Source of the DNA: G963662905 sp963662905
Lineage (GTDB): Bacteria; Bacteroidota; Bacteroidia; Bacteroidales; WRLA01
Length of the DNA: 64,000 nt
NCBI GenBank assembly: GCA_963662905.2
Contig: CAXXFD010000002.1
Coordinates: 744,001-808,000, forward strand
Reading direction: 5' to 3'
Part shown: positions 25,682 through 33,098 of the stretch, piece after piece
Layout of the letters: every line of letters begins with the position of its first letter
Numbering within the stretch: position 1 is the stretch's first letter
Program-made: the position numbers and the translations under genes
The notes under the pieces: generated by a model
What the model was told of the DNA's origin: nothing
Database searches by the model: none
What the model saw: the letters and a program-made list of their open reading frames with translations, nothing else

Positions 25682-27988
25682 TTATTTGATTATGATTTTT
25701 TTGGTTAATTGATTGGTATTGGTTTCGATGGATAGCAGGAATATACCAGCGGTTTTGGGTGCGGGGATACTTTGCATTTTTTCCCAACAACCCAGCGTCC
25801 TGCCTGTTACATCTCTTAGAATAAGCTGGTTTACAGTGGCCTGGGTTTTGACCCTGATCTCGCCGCCAGCAGTATAAACCTGCATATCAACTGGTTCAGC
25901 CTCGTTTGTACCTGTAATGCCGAAATGCAGCTTAAAGCGCTTTTCATCTTCGCCAAATTCGTAATTGAATACATAATCACCTGTTGCCAGATCATGGAAA
26001 ATATCTGTTTTTGCATCTTCCAAAATCAATACTGATATATCGCCCAGATCGTTGGCTTTTAATGTGTATTCGCCACTTTCACCACAGCGGAAGCCCAATT
26101 GGATCTCTTCACAAACGGGACGGCGGTCAATGGACAGCACCTTCGAGTCTGCGAAGGAATACAATTGCGGCACATCATCTCTGGAAGTAAAAAGCTTGTA
26201 TGCATCATAGTGGAAATCAAAATCAGATGTAGCAGCTTCATTCAGACTGATGAAAAGCTGATCGAAATAATCATTTTCGGCAGTGACCTGTAATTCTATG
26301 ATATTTGACAGCTCTGAACCCGCTTTATAGTAGTTAGTACTACCGCTATGTGTACGATTATCATTGGTAAGGCTGAACGTACCCGCAGTGGTGGCTTTTA
26401 TCCAGAATCCCTGCATGGCAGGCACATATTGCGATCCGGCACCCACGCCGGCATTCCAGCTTTTGTTGTTCCCTTCTGCCGCATCCCAATAATAGACTGC
26501 GCCATAGGTATCATCCAGTTGCGCCCAGTCGATGGGTGATGGATAAGGATTACCGAGCAGATTCCAGCCCACTGCCGTATTCAGGCTTTGATCACCTGTA
26601 TTCAGGTCACCGCTGAAGGTAAATGTTGTGCTTTTCGCTACGCTCCAAAGTGAGTAACCTTTAGCGGGCGTCATTGTTACCGCAGGATCGGTAATATCTA
26701 CCCAACCGTTATCATAATATTGCAGGTAGTTGCCATCAAACATATCGGCAGCGGCACTGCTTATCGGTGAAGAAATAAGGTGCCATTCATCATCGCTGAT
26801 GCTGCGCTCAACATTGATCGTTCCATTGTTGGTAATGGCTCCGTTTGTGATGAGCGAACCACCGGAGTTGATGGTGAGGGTGGCGCCGTTTTCAATAGTC
26901 AGATCATTGCAATCTCCCGTATCATCAGAACCAATTATCGGATTATTTCCACTACTGGCAATTATTACATTGTCTGTTGATGTTGGTACAGCATCTGAAT
27001 CCCAATTCCCAGCAGTTTCCCAGTCTGTGCTTACGGAGCCGTCCCAGGTGAAATTAGTCCCTACTCCTTGAAGATATGGATAACCACTATTATATGTAGC
27101 TGATATAGACCAAACATTTTCAAAATCCCATCCTGCCTCAGTAAAAGTAGATTGAGCTTGCATTTCATTTGTGGTTTTACCCGCGCCTCCGTCACTACTA
27201 GATTTCCCTGAAGTTTCTGTATCCCAAAATGAATTTTCAACTATCCCGTCATAATTAGACCATCCAATTAAACCACCCCCGCTACCATTCACATCTCCAG
27301 TACTATAACAATTAATAACTGAATAAACATTTGGCACAGATTCATTAACACCAATCAACCCTCCTGAATTACCTCCTCCATTAATGCTTGTTTGCGCATA
27401 ACAATTCCTCACAATTGAACTAAAAGTTAATTGACCAATTAGTCCGCCCACATAAGATGTTCCTCTAACCGCCTCTATACCATAATCAGTATAACCTGTA
27501 GAAAAACAATTTTCAACAACAGTGGAATTCGTACAAACTCCAGCTAATGCTCCAATATAGCGATAACCAAAAACACCAATATTAGTCAACCCAATATTCC
27601 TTAAAGTTGCTCCAGATGTATAACCGAACATCCCTTGGTAATAGCTATAACCAGATCGATAAATATCTATATTATCGATAACATGTCCTTGACCATCATA
27701 TACCCCTGTAAAAGCGACACCATTTGTCGGCCAACCTGGATTACTGCCAATAGGGGTAAAACCGTCACCATCATCCCAATAAGTAGAAGTAGTAGCATTT
27801 ATATCACTTGTCTGTACATAGTACTTATCCCATTCATTACTATTCTGAGTTAACCAATAAAGATTATTTAAAGATTCAATCTTGTAAGGATCAGCTTCAG
27901 TACCAGAACCTAATGGTTGGATTGCTGTTTGAGATTTAATTTGCGAAAAGACGGTTAGAAAAAACAATAAAATTATAGTATTCTTCAT
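25682..27988 (-). CDS. T9SS surface protein with GLUG-type repeats
   Basis: 768 aa. The signal peptide ends FSQIKSQ near residue 20. Residues about 25-310 are GLUG-type adhesin repeats on a beta-helix: FTGVYDGQGHVIDNIDIYR, YIGALAGVC, YVGGLIGQL, SGGLIGVNES, GGGLIGWSN. The C-terminal half (about 315-768) starts at a WDGSVSTDWETAGNWD segment, includes WHLISSPIS and WNLLGNPYPSPIDW, and ends in a T9SS domain (final TNQLTKKIIIK). That half is closely similar to the C-terminal half of the next gene upstream (28386-31094), while the N-terminal parts are unrelated. It is probably a cell-surface adhesin; no catalytic residues were seen. Confidence 0.85.
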   Translation of the reverse strand: MKNTIILLFFLTVFSQIKSQTAIQPLGSGTEADPYKIESLNNLYWLTQNSNEWDKYYVQTSDINATTSTYWDDGDGFTPIGSNPGWPTNGVAFTGVYDGQGHVIDNIDIYRSGYSYYQGMFGYTSGATLRNIGLTNIGVFGYRYIGALAGVCTNSTVVENCFSTGYTDYGIEAVRGTSYVGGLIGQLTFSSIVRNCYAQTSINGGGNSGGLIGVNESVPNVYSVINCYSTGDVNGSGGGLIGWSNYDGIVENSFWDTETSGKSSSDGGAGKTTNEMQAQSTFTEAGWDFENVWSISATYNSGYPYLQGVGTNFTWDGSVSTDWETAGNWDSDAVPTSTDNVIIASSGNNPIIGSDDTGDCNDLTIENGATLTINSGGSLITNGAITNNGTINVERSISDDEWHLISSPISSAAADMFDGNYLQYYDNGWVDITDPAVTMTPAKGYSLWSVAKSTTFTFSGDLNTGDQSLNTAVGWNLLGNPYPSPIDWAQLDDTYGAVYYWDAAEGNNKSWNAGVGAGSQYVPAMQGFWIKATTAGTFSLTNDNRTHSGSTNYYKAGSELSNIIELQVTAENDYFDQLFISLNEAATSDFDFHYDAYKLFTSRDDVPQLYSFADSKVLSIDRRPVCEEIQLGFRCGESGEYTLKANDLGDISVLILEDAKTDIFHDLATGDYVFNYEFGEDEKRFKLHFGITGTNEAEPVDMQVYTAGGEIRVKTQATVNQLILRDVTGRTLGCWEKMQSIPAPKTAGIFLLSIETNTNQLTKKIIIK

Positions 27989-28009
27989 GATTTAGAATTT
28001 TTGATTCAA

Positions 28010-28222
28010 TTAATATTTACTTACCCATTTCTTCAAACCATAAGCCGCACCCATGCCCAGCAACACAAGCAGTCCGCCTCCAACGGGCGCACCACCGCCA
28101 ACGGGTGTGTTGCCTGAACCTGCTCCGGTTGGGTTTACTTCATCGTTTGGGTGTGGCGGGTCCTGGGCATTCACCGACAGGAACATAGCCAGAATTGCAA
28201 TTAAAGCGAGTAGTTTCTTCAT
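28010..28222 (-). CDS. Small secreted protein with Gly-rich C-terminal membrane tail, copy 1
   Basis: 70 aa from the ATG at 28222. Signal peptide MKKLLALIAILAMFLSVNAQ, linker DPPHPNDEVNPTG, Gly-rich NTPVGGGAPVGGG, hydrophobic LLVLLGMGAAYGL and basic end KKWVSKY. It is a close paralogue of the protein at 25217-25423; changes cluster in the spacer and the tail. It lies between the two T9SS genes, in the same position relative to its upstream T9SS gene as copy 2, so the pair is a duplicated module. Function is unknown; a CTERM-like sorting signal is the best guess. Confidence 0.65.
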   Translation of the reverse strand: MKKLLALIAILAMFLSVNAQDPPHPNDEVNPTGAGSGNTPVGGGAPVGGGLLVLLGMGAAYGLKKWVSKY

Positions 28223-28295
28223 TTTGATTTGGTTTTTAGAGACAGACCCCCTTTTGTGAGACGCACCGCAGTGCAGCAGACACTTCGCTGTGCTT

Positions 28296-28350
28296 GAGAC
28301 GCACGGCTGTGCTTGAGACGCACGGCTGTGCTTGAGACGCACGGCTGTGC
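28296..28350. repeat. 19-bp tandem repeat array, two full units plus a partial one
   Basis: Same unit (GAGACGCACGGCTGTGCTT) as at 25497-25646: full copies at 28296-28314 and 28315-28333, partial at 28334-28350, with the same terminal hairpin. The gene-to-gene distance here is 163 nt against 258 nt at the other array. The difference of 95 nt equals exactly five units; the flanks differ by about one base. Confidence 0.95.
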
Positions 28351-28385
28351 GTCTTTACAGGTGGAGTATGTCTCTGTTATTTTTT

Positions 28386-31094
28386 TTATTTGATTATGAT
28401 TTTTTTGGTTAATTGATTGGTATTGGTTTGTAGTTTCAGGATGTATATTCCGGCAGGCAGTTGTGTTTTCAATTGATAGTTTTGCTGTTCAGGGAGTTGA
28501 TACTGCCCCAGTTTTTTGCCTGCCACATCCAGGATTTCCAGTTCGGCTTTGGCCATCACATCATGGCTATTGATGACAATGCTTTTACCCAAGGCATAGA
28601 CCTGAAGCTTATTTCCGTTTATTTCATCATTACCCAAGGTATTCAAATGCAGCTTAAAACGCCCGCTGGCCTCCTCTGCTTCATAGTCAAATACATAGTC
28701 TCCCTTATCAAATTCATGAAAGGCATTCAGTTTCAAGTCTTCCAAAACAAGGCTATCCAGATCTGTGATTCGATCAAGTTTTATGCGGAATGTTCCGCTT
28801 TCGCCACAACGGAAACCCAGAGGAATTTCCAGGCAGGACGGCCTGCGGTCGATGGAAAAAATATCATCGCCATGATATGAATACAATTGCGGAACCGACT
28901 CATTAGGTGCAAACAACTTCCATGCATCATACGCCAAATCAAAAGCAGGACTTGCATCATTTTTGAGGTTGATGAACAATTGATCGCTCATGCCGCTTTC
29001 TGAAACCACTTGCAAATCAATGGCATTGGGCAGGCTGCTTTCTTCTTTATAATACTGATTATTCCCTGTATGCGTACGGTGGCTATTGTTCACACTAAAG
29101 CTTCCTGCTGTGGTGGCCTTTATCCAGAATCCCTGCATGGAAGGCACATATTGCGAGCCCGCCCCTCCGTCAATCCAGCTTTGATAATTGGAAAGTGATG
29201 GATTCCAGTAATATATCGCACCATAAGTACCATCCAGCATTGACCAGTCAATGGCCGAGGGGTAAGGATTTCCGAATAGGTTCCAGCCATTGTCGTTCAT
29301 ATGGATGGAGCGGCTCAGCTCTCCGGTATTCGGTGTTCCTTCAAAGATGTAGCTTGCGTTTTTTACAACGCTCCAAAAAGAATAACCCTGAAGCGGTGCC
29401 AGGCTGCTGGAAGCATCGGTAATATCGTTCCAGCCGCCATCATAGTACTGCAGGAAATCCCCGGAAAACATCTCCGCATTGCCATCGGATACAGGAGTGG
29501 AAATCAAATGCCACTCATCCTGGCTGATGTAGCGCTCGATTTGGACATTTCCGGTGGAAGTTATACTGCCCATATTTATCAGGGAAGCAGAACCCGTAGC
29601 CCCGGATTCCAGTTTTAATGTACCACTCACAGACAAATCTGCATGAACTGTAATGGCCTGATCTTCGGGAATGCTCAGGCTTGCCGATGGGTTAACGAAA
29701 AGGTTCTGGCATTCGGCAGACGGTCCACTGTTTTGATCGGGATAGCGTGGCGCACCTTCATCAATGCTCACATCCTGCAAATTTGTGGGCACGCCATTGT
29801 CCCAGTTTGCATCCTTGTTCCAGTCGGTATCCACGAGTCCAGTCCAGTTGTTGGCATTAACCCGCTCCACTTCTTCGGCCAGTATGAGCGACCACCTCCC
29901 GTTTTCATCCAGAACACGCACATAAAGCCAGTGATCGCCTGCGACCAATGCTCTCATATCGGCATTGAAGCCCAGTTCGATCAGGCTATCGGAAGTTAGA
30001 GGGACATCGGTTCCCTGTCCGAAACCCGGATCAGTATCGAAGAAATATTCCACTTTCACGATGTCCGGTAAGGGCTGCGTTGAAGCGGCAGCATTGGATT
30101 CCTTATAAATGCCCTGCTTAAAAATCGTGCTCCATTTGCCGTTTTCATCTTTCACACGCACATAGAATTTGTGATAGCCCACATCTATAGAAGACAGATC
30201 GGCATTAAAATCCACATCAATGATACTGTCGGCCGTAAAAGGCACATCAAAACCATTGCCAAAGCCCGGATCGGTATCGAAGTAGTATTCCATTTGCACC
30301 AAATCGGGCAAAGGGTTTTCGCTGGCCGGATTATCACCTTCTTTGTAGATGCCCTCTTTATAAATCGTGCTCCATTTGCCGTTTTCATCTTTCACACGCA
30401 CATAGAATTTGTGATAGCCCACATCTATAGAAGACAGATCGGCATTAAAATCCACATCAATGACGCTGTCGGCCGTAAAAGGCACATCAAATCCATTGCC
30501 AAAACCCGGATCGGTATCGAAGTAGTATTCCATTTGCACCAGATCGGGCAATGGCTGGGATGTAGAGGCACTATTGGATTCTTTATAGATATTTTGCTTA
30601 TAAATCGTGCTCCATTTGCCGTTTTCATCTTTCACACGCACAAAAAATTTGTGGTAGCCTACATCTATGGATGAAAGGTCGGCATTGAAATCCATGTCAA
30701 TGACACTATCGGCTGAAAATGGCACATTAAATCCATTGCCAAAACCCGGATCGGTATCGAAGTAATATTCCATTTGCACCAGATCGGGCAATAGCTGGGA
30801 TGTAGAGGCACTATTGGATTCTTTATAGATATTTTGCTTATAAATCGTGCTCCATTTGCCATTTTCATCCTTTACGCGCACATAGAATTTGTGATAGCCC
30901 ACATCTATGGATGAAAGGTCGGCATTGAAATCCATGTCAATGACACTATCGGCTGAAAATGGCACATTAAATCCATTGCCAAAACCCGGATCGGTATCGA
31001 AGTAATATTCCATTTGCACCAGATCGGGCAATTGAGCCTGAAGCCCGAAAGGCAGGATGAGGAATAATAACCAAAGTTTATATTTTCTTTTCAT
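28386..31094 (-). CDS. T9SS surface protein with five 80-residue YFDTDPGFG repeats
   Basis: 902 aa from the ATG at 31094, which starts a clear signal peptide (KLWLLFLILPFGLQAQ). Five tandem repeats of about 80 residues fill residues 22-415. Each starts LPDLVQMEYYFDTDPGFGNG and contains VDVDFNADLSSIDVGYHKFY and VKDENGKWSTI; the fifth is diverged (VEYFFDTDPGFGQG). The C-terminal half (about 430-902) matches that of the neighbouring T9SS gene and ends TNQLTKKIIIK. The repeats look beta-rich and I know no function for them; a surface adhesin or filament is likely. It lies 61 nt below the beta-helix gene and above a small secreted gene. Confidence 0.82.
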   Translation of the reverse strand: MKRKYKLWLLFLILPFGLQAQLPDLVQMEYYFDTDPGFGNGFNVPFSADSVIDMDFNADLSSIDVGYHKFYVRVKDENGKWSTIYKQNIYKESNSASTSQLLPDLVQMEYYFDTDPGFGNGFNVPFSADSVIDMDFNADLSSIDVGYHKFFVRVKDENGKWSTIYKQNIYKESNSASTSQPLPDLVQMEYYFDTDPGFGNGFDVPFTADSVIDVDFNADLSSIDVGYHKFYVRVKDENGKWSTIYKEGIYKEGDNPASENPLPDLVQMEYYFDTDPGFGNGFDVPFTADSIIDVDFNADLSSIDVGYHKFYVRVKDENGKWSTIFKQGIYKESNAAASTQPLPDIVKVEYFFDTDPGFGQGTDVPLTSDSLIELGFNADMRALVAGDHWLYVRVLDENGRWSLILAEEVERVNANNWTGLVDTDWNKDANWDNGVPTNLQDVSIDEGAPRYPDQNSGPSAECQNLFVNPSASLSIPEDQAITVHADLSVSGTLKLESGATGSASLINMGSITSTGNVQIERYISQDEWHLISTPVSDGNAEMFSGDFLQYYDGGWNDITDASSSLAPLQGYSFWSVVKNASYIFEGTPNTGELSRSIHMNDNGWNLFGNPYPSAIDWSMLDGTYGAIYYWNPSLSNYQSWIDGGAGSQYVPSMQGFWIKATTAGSFSVNNSHRTHTGNNQYYKEESSLPNAIDLQVVSESGMSDQLFINLKNDASPAFDLAYDAWKLFAPNESVPQLYSYHGDDIFSIDRRPSCLEIPLGFRCGESGTFRIKLDRITDLDSLVLEDLKLNAFHEFDKGDYVFDYEAEEASGRFKLHLNTLGNDEINGNKLQVYALGKSIVINSHDVMAKAELEILDVAGKKLGQYQLPEQQNYQLKTQLPAGIYILKLQTNTNQLTKKIIIK
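29850..31035 (-). repeat. Five in-gene tandem repeats of 240 bp
   Basis: Blocks recur every 240 nt (for example the same sequence at 30181, 30421, 30661 and 30901) and encode the 80-residue repeats of the T9SS protein. The first two coding repeats (30560-31035) are nearly identical in DNA and the last (about 29850-30065) is the most diverged, suggesting recent expansion at the N-terminal end. Confidence 0.9.
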
Positions 31095-31155
31095 AATCAA
31101 GCTTTTGCTGTTAATAATTGATTTCAGTCCGCTTGTGCGGAAACAATGCAAAAAC

Positions 31156-32250
31156 CTAATTATGGGATGTAGCTTTGATGTTTACCGGCAGAGTTGTTGT
31201 GCCTACGGTAGTCATATCTACTTCGAAAACCGAGGGTATAGGCGGCATGCCGGAAAGGATATAGGCATTAGTTCCGGTTCCCGTGCCAAATACACCACAG
31301 TCGCCACCATTGACTCCTGCATTAATGGCCGGGCTGCCTGCTTTGAGAAAGTAGTCATTATCTATATATCCGTCATGATCCAGAAAAACCGTTTCCATAT
31401 CTACATTTTGCTGGTTGCCGTTTTCATTGGGATACTGGGTTCCACTGCAAAGGTTGTGGCTGGTGAGGTCATTGGTGCCGTTATTGTAGTTGCCGGAGAT
31501 AAGAATATTGTTGTTGTGGATGGTATTGTAGGTAGTAATACTGCCCCAGATAACATTATTATTGATTAATAATTCTGTGGCTGTGGAATTTGTTGACATT
31601 GTAATTGCATGCCAATAACCATTTTGATCATTTGTAGATCTTATAAAATTATTCGTAATCTTTGAATTAGCCAGTACTCCAGTTATATAAATATCATAAA
31701 CAGCATATTGACTACTATTGGTATAGCAGCGCGCCCATAACCAATTTTGATCAATCGATATACCTGAACGATTACCAGATATATAAACAGTATATGAATG
31801 ATTATTAAGCCAACCACTAGAAACATAGGTATAAATAAAATTTCTGCTAATTTCAATATTATCAACACTTATACTTACCCCATATCTAGGCCCTCCTTGT
31901 CCTATGTTATAAATGTACATGCCCTGTACCTTGGATCCCTGACTTCCTTCATTAAAGTACAAAACCCCAACCTTTGATTCATACTGATAGGCTTGTGTAG
32001 TATCGTTTTCATTAAGCCAGTAACCGGCACCAAAAACCACTAACTGCTTGGTAAATGTACCTTCACCGTATGAAGTTGGGCTACCACCCAGATAGAGTGT
32101 ATCACCATCAGAAGCCCCATCAATGGCATCCTGCAGGGTGGTAAAATCAGCATCCACGCCATCGCGGTTATTGACGCGCCAAACTGTGGCGGATGCAATC
32201 TGGGAAATCATAAAAAATCCAATAAAAAGAAGGGAATAAACTGCTTTCAT
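31156..32250 (-). CDS. Secreted right-handed beta-helix protein
   Basis: 364 aa from the ATG at 32250 (signal peptide VYSLLFIGFFMISQIASA). The mature start TVWRVNNRDGVDADFTTLQDAIDGASDGDTLYLGGSP is typical of parallel beta-helix proteins of Bacteroidota, and the body is a ladder of short N/G-rich turns (ISRNFIYTYV, ISIDQNWLW, KITNNFIRS, LLINNNVIWG). The end (SPAINAGVNGGDCGVFGTG and IPSVFEVDM) is also usual. No T9SS domain and no polysaccharide-lyase active site were recognised. It is the first gene after the regulator pair, 61 nt before the repeat protein, so probably its operon partner at the surface or in the periplasm. Confidence 0.75.
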   Translation of the reverse strand: MKAVYSLLFIGFFMISQIASATVWRVNNRDGVDADFTTLQDAIDGASDGDTLYLGGSPTSYGEGTFTKQLVVFGAGYWLNENDTTQAYQYESKVGVLYFNEGSQGSKVQGMYIYNIGQGGPRYGVSISVDNIEISRNFIYTYVSSGWLNNHSYTVYISGNRSGISIDQNWLWARCYTNSSQYAVYDIYITGVLANSKITNNFIRSTNDQNGYWHAITMSTNSTATELLINNNVIWGSITTYNTIHNNNILISGNYNNGTNDLTSHNLCSGTQYPNENGNQQNVDMETVFLDHDGYIDNDYFLKAGSPAINAGVNGGDCGVFGTGTGTNAYILSGMPPIPSVFEVDMTTVGTTTLPVNIKATSHN

Positions 32251-32375
32251 AACTGCTTTGCTTTTAATTATTTGATTCAAAGCACGAAACTAAGAAAGCA
32301 TGCTATAAACACTGGTAGGGGGTTCACTAATCTTTATGGAAAACTTTAAAAATCTGCAAAATATAACAGGAAAGG

Positions 32376-33098
32376 CTATTTAATATTTGGATATTTCTGC
32401 CGGAAGAAACCGCCGTATTTTAAAATAAAGCTTGTACGGGTATGGGCGTGTCCGTGTTCAATATTCAGTTTTCTATAAATTCCTGTGATATGTTTTTCGA
32501 TTGTTTTTTCAGAAACATTTAATCGGTCAGCAATTTGTTTTTTAAGAAAATCATGTGCCAGATAAGCAGCAACTTTGCTTTCGGCAGGGTTTAAGGAATC
32601 TGTTTGCTTGACAATATCTATATCAATGCTTCTTTGGTTGCCATCATATCCCTCCTTTTCGGCTTGCCGGGTCAGTTCATTCGCAGGAAAATACAATTCC
32701 CCCCTTGCAACCCTTCTGATGGCTGCTATCATTTCATTTTCATCCGTTTTATTGGGCAGATAAGCATGAACACCCAGATCTTTAAGATAGGCAATATGTC
32801 CTTCATAATAATCCCAGGTATAAACAATAATCCGGATATCAGGAAAACGTTTATGAGTTTCCTTTATGTATTCAAAATCATCGAATTGGGTTTTTCCATC
32901 AATGCTTTTATCCATAATCAGCACATCCAGTTCTGCGGCAAACTTTTCGCATTTCTTATAGAAATCATGCTTATTGGCCGAAGTAAAGATCAATTCAATA
33001 TCCTTATGCTCCTTAAAACAAGCTTCCCAGCCTTTGAGCGCAATTTTTGCATCGTCAATGATGGCAATATTTATTTTTTCTGCAGAAGTTTTCATCAT
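32376..33098 (-). CDS. NarL/LuxR-type response regulator
   Basis: 240 aa. The receiver domain is about 8-130: paired acidic residues IIDDAK near 14, phospho-acceptor Asp in VLIMDKSIDG near 62, Lys in LPNKTDENE near 117. After a linker the GerE helix-turn-helix domain (about 170-230) reads LNPAESKVAAYLAHDFLKKQ and SEKTIEKHITGIYRKLNI. The start overlaps the kinase stop by one base (TAATG), so the two are translated as a pair. The gene lies 125 nt upstream of the beta-helix/T9SS genes, which are its likely targets. Confidence 0.9.
   Translation of the reverse strand: MMKTSAEKINIAIIDDAKIALKGWEACFKEHKDIELIFTSANKHDFYKKCEKFAAELDVLIMDKSIDGKTQFDDFEYIKETHKRFPDIRIIVYTWDYYEGHIAYLKDLGVHAYLPNKTDENEMIAAIRRVARGELYFPANELTRQAEKEGYDGNQRSIDIDIVKQTDSLNPAESKVAAYLAHDFLKKQIADRLNVSEKTIEKHITGIYRKLNIEHGHAHTRTSFILKYGGFFRQKYPNIK

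Noticed and set aside
25420..25790. Frames translating the 19-bp array (RLKHSRASQAQPC type)
   Set aside because: A 19-bp unit gives a 19-aa period in every frame; these are only open because the repeat lacks stops. The signal-peptide Met at 25423 is the better start.
25497..28350. CRISPR array
   Set aside because: The 19-bp units are contiguous with no variable spacers, and no cas genes are near.
30171..30674. 167-residue plus-strand frame
   Set aside because: It is antisense to the 240-bp repeats of the T9SS gene and repeats with them.
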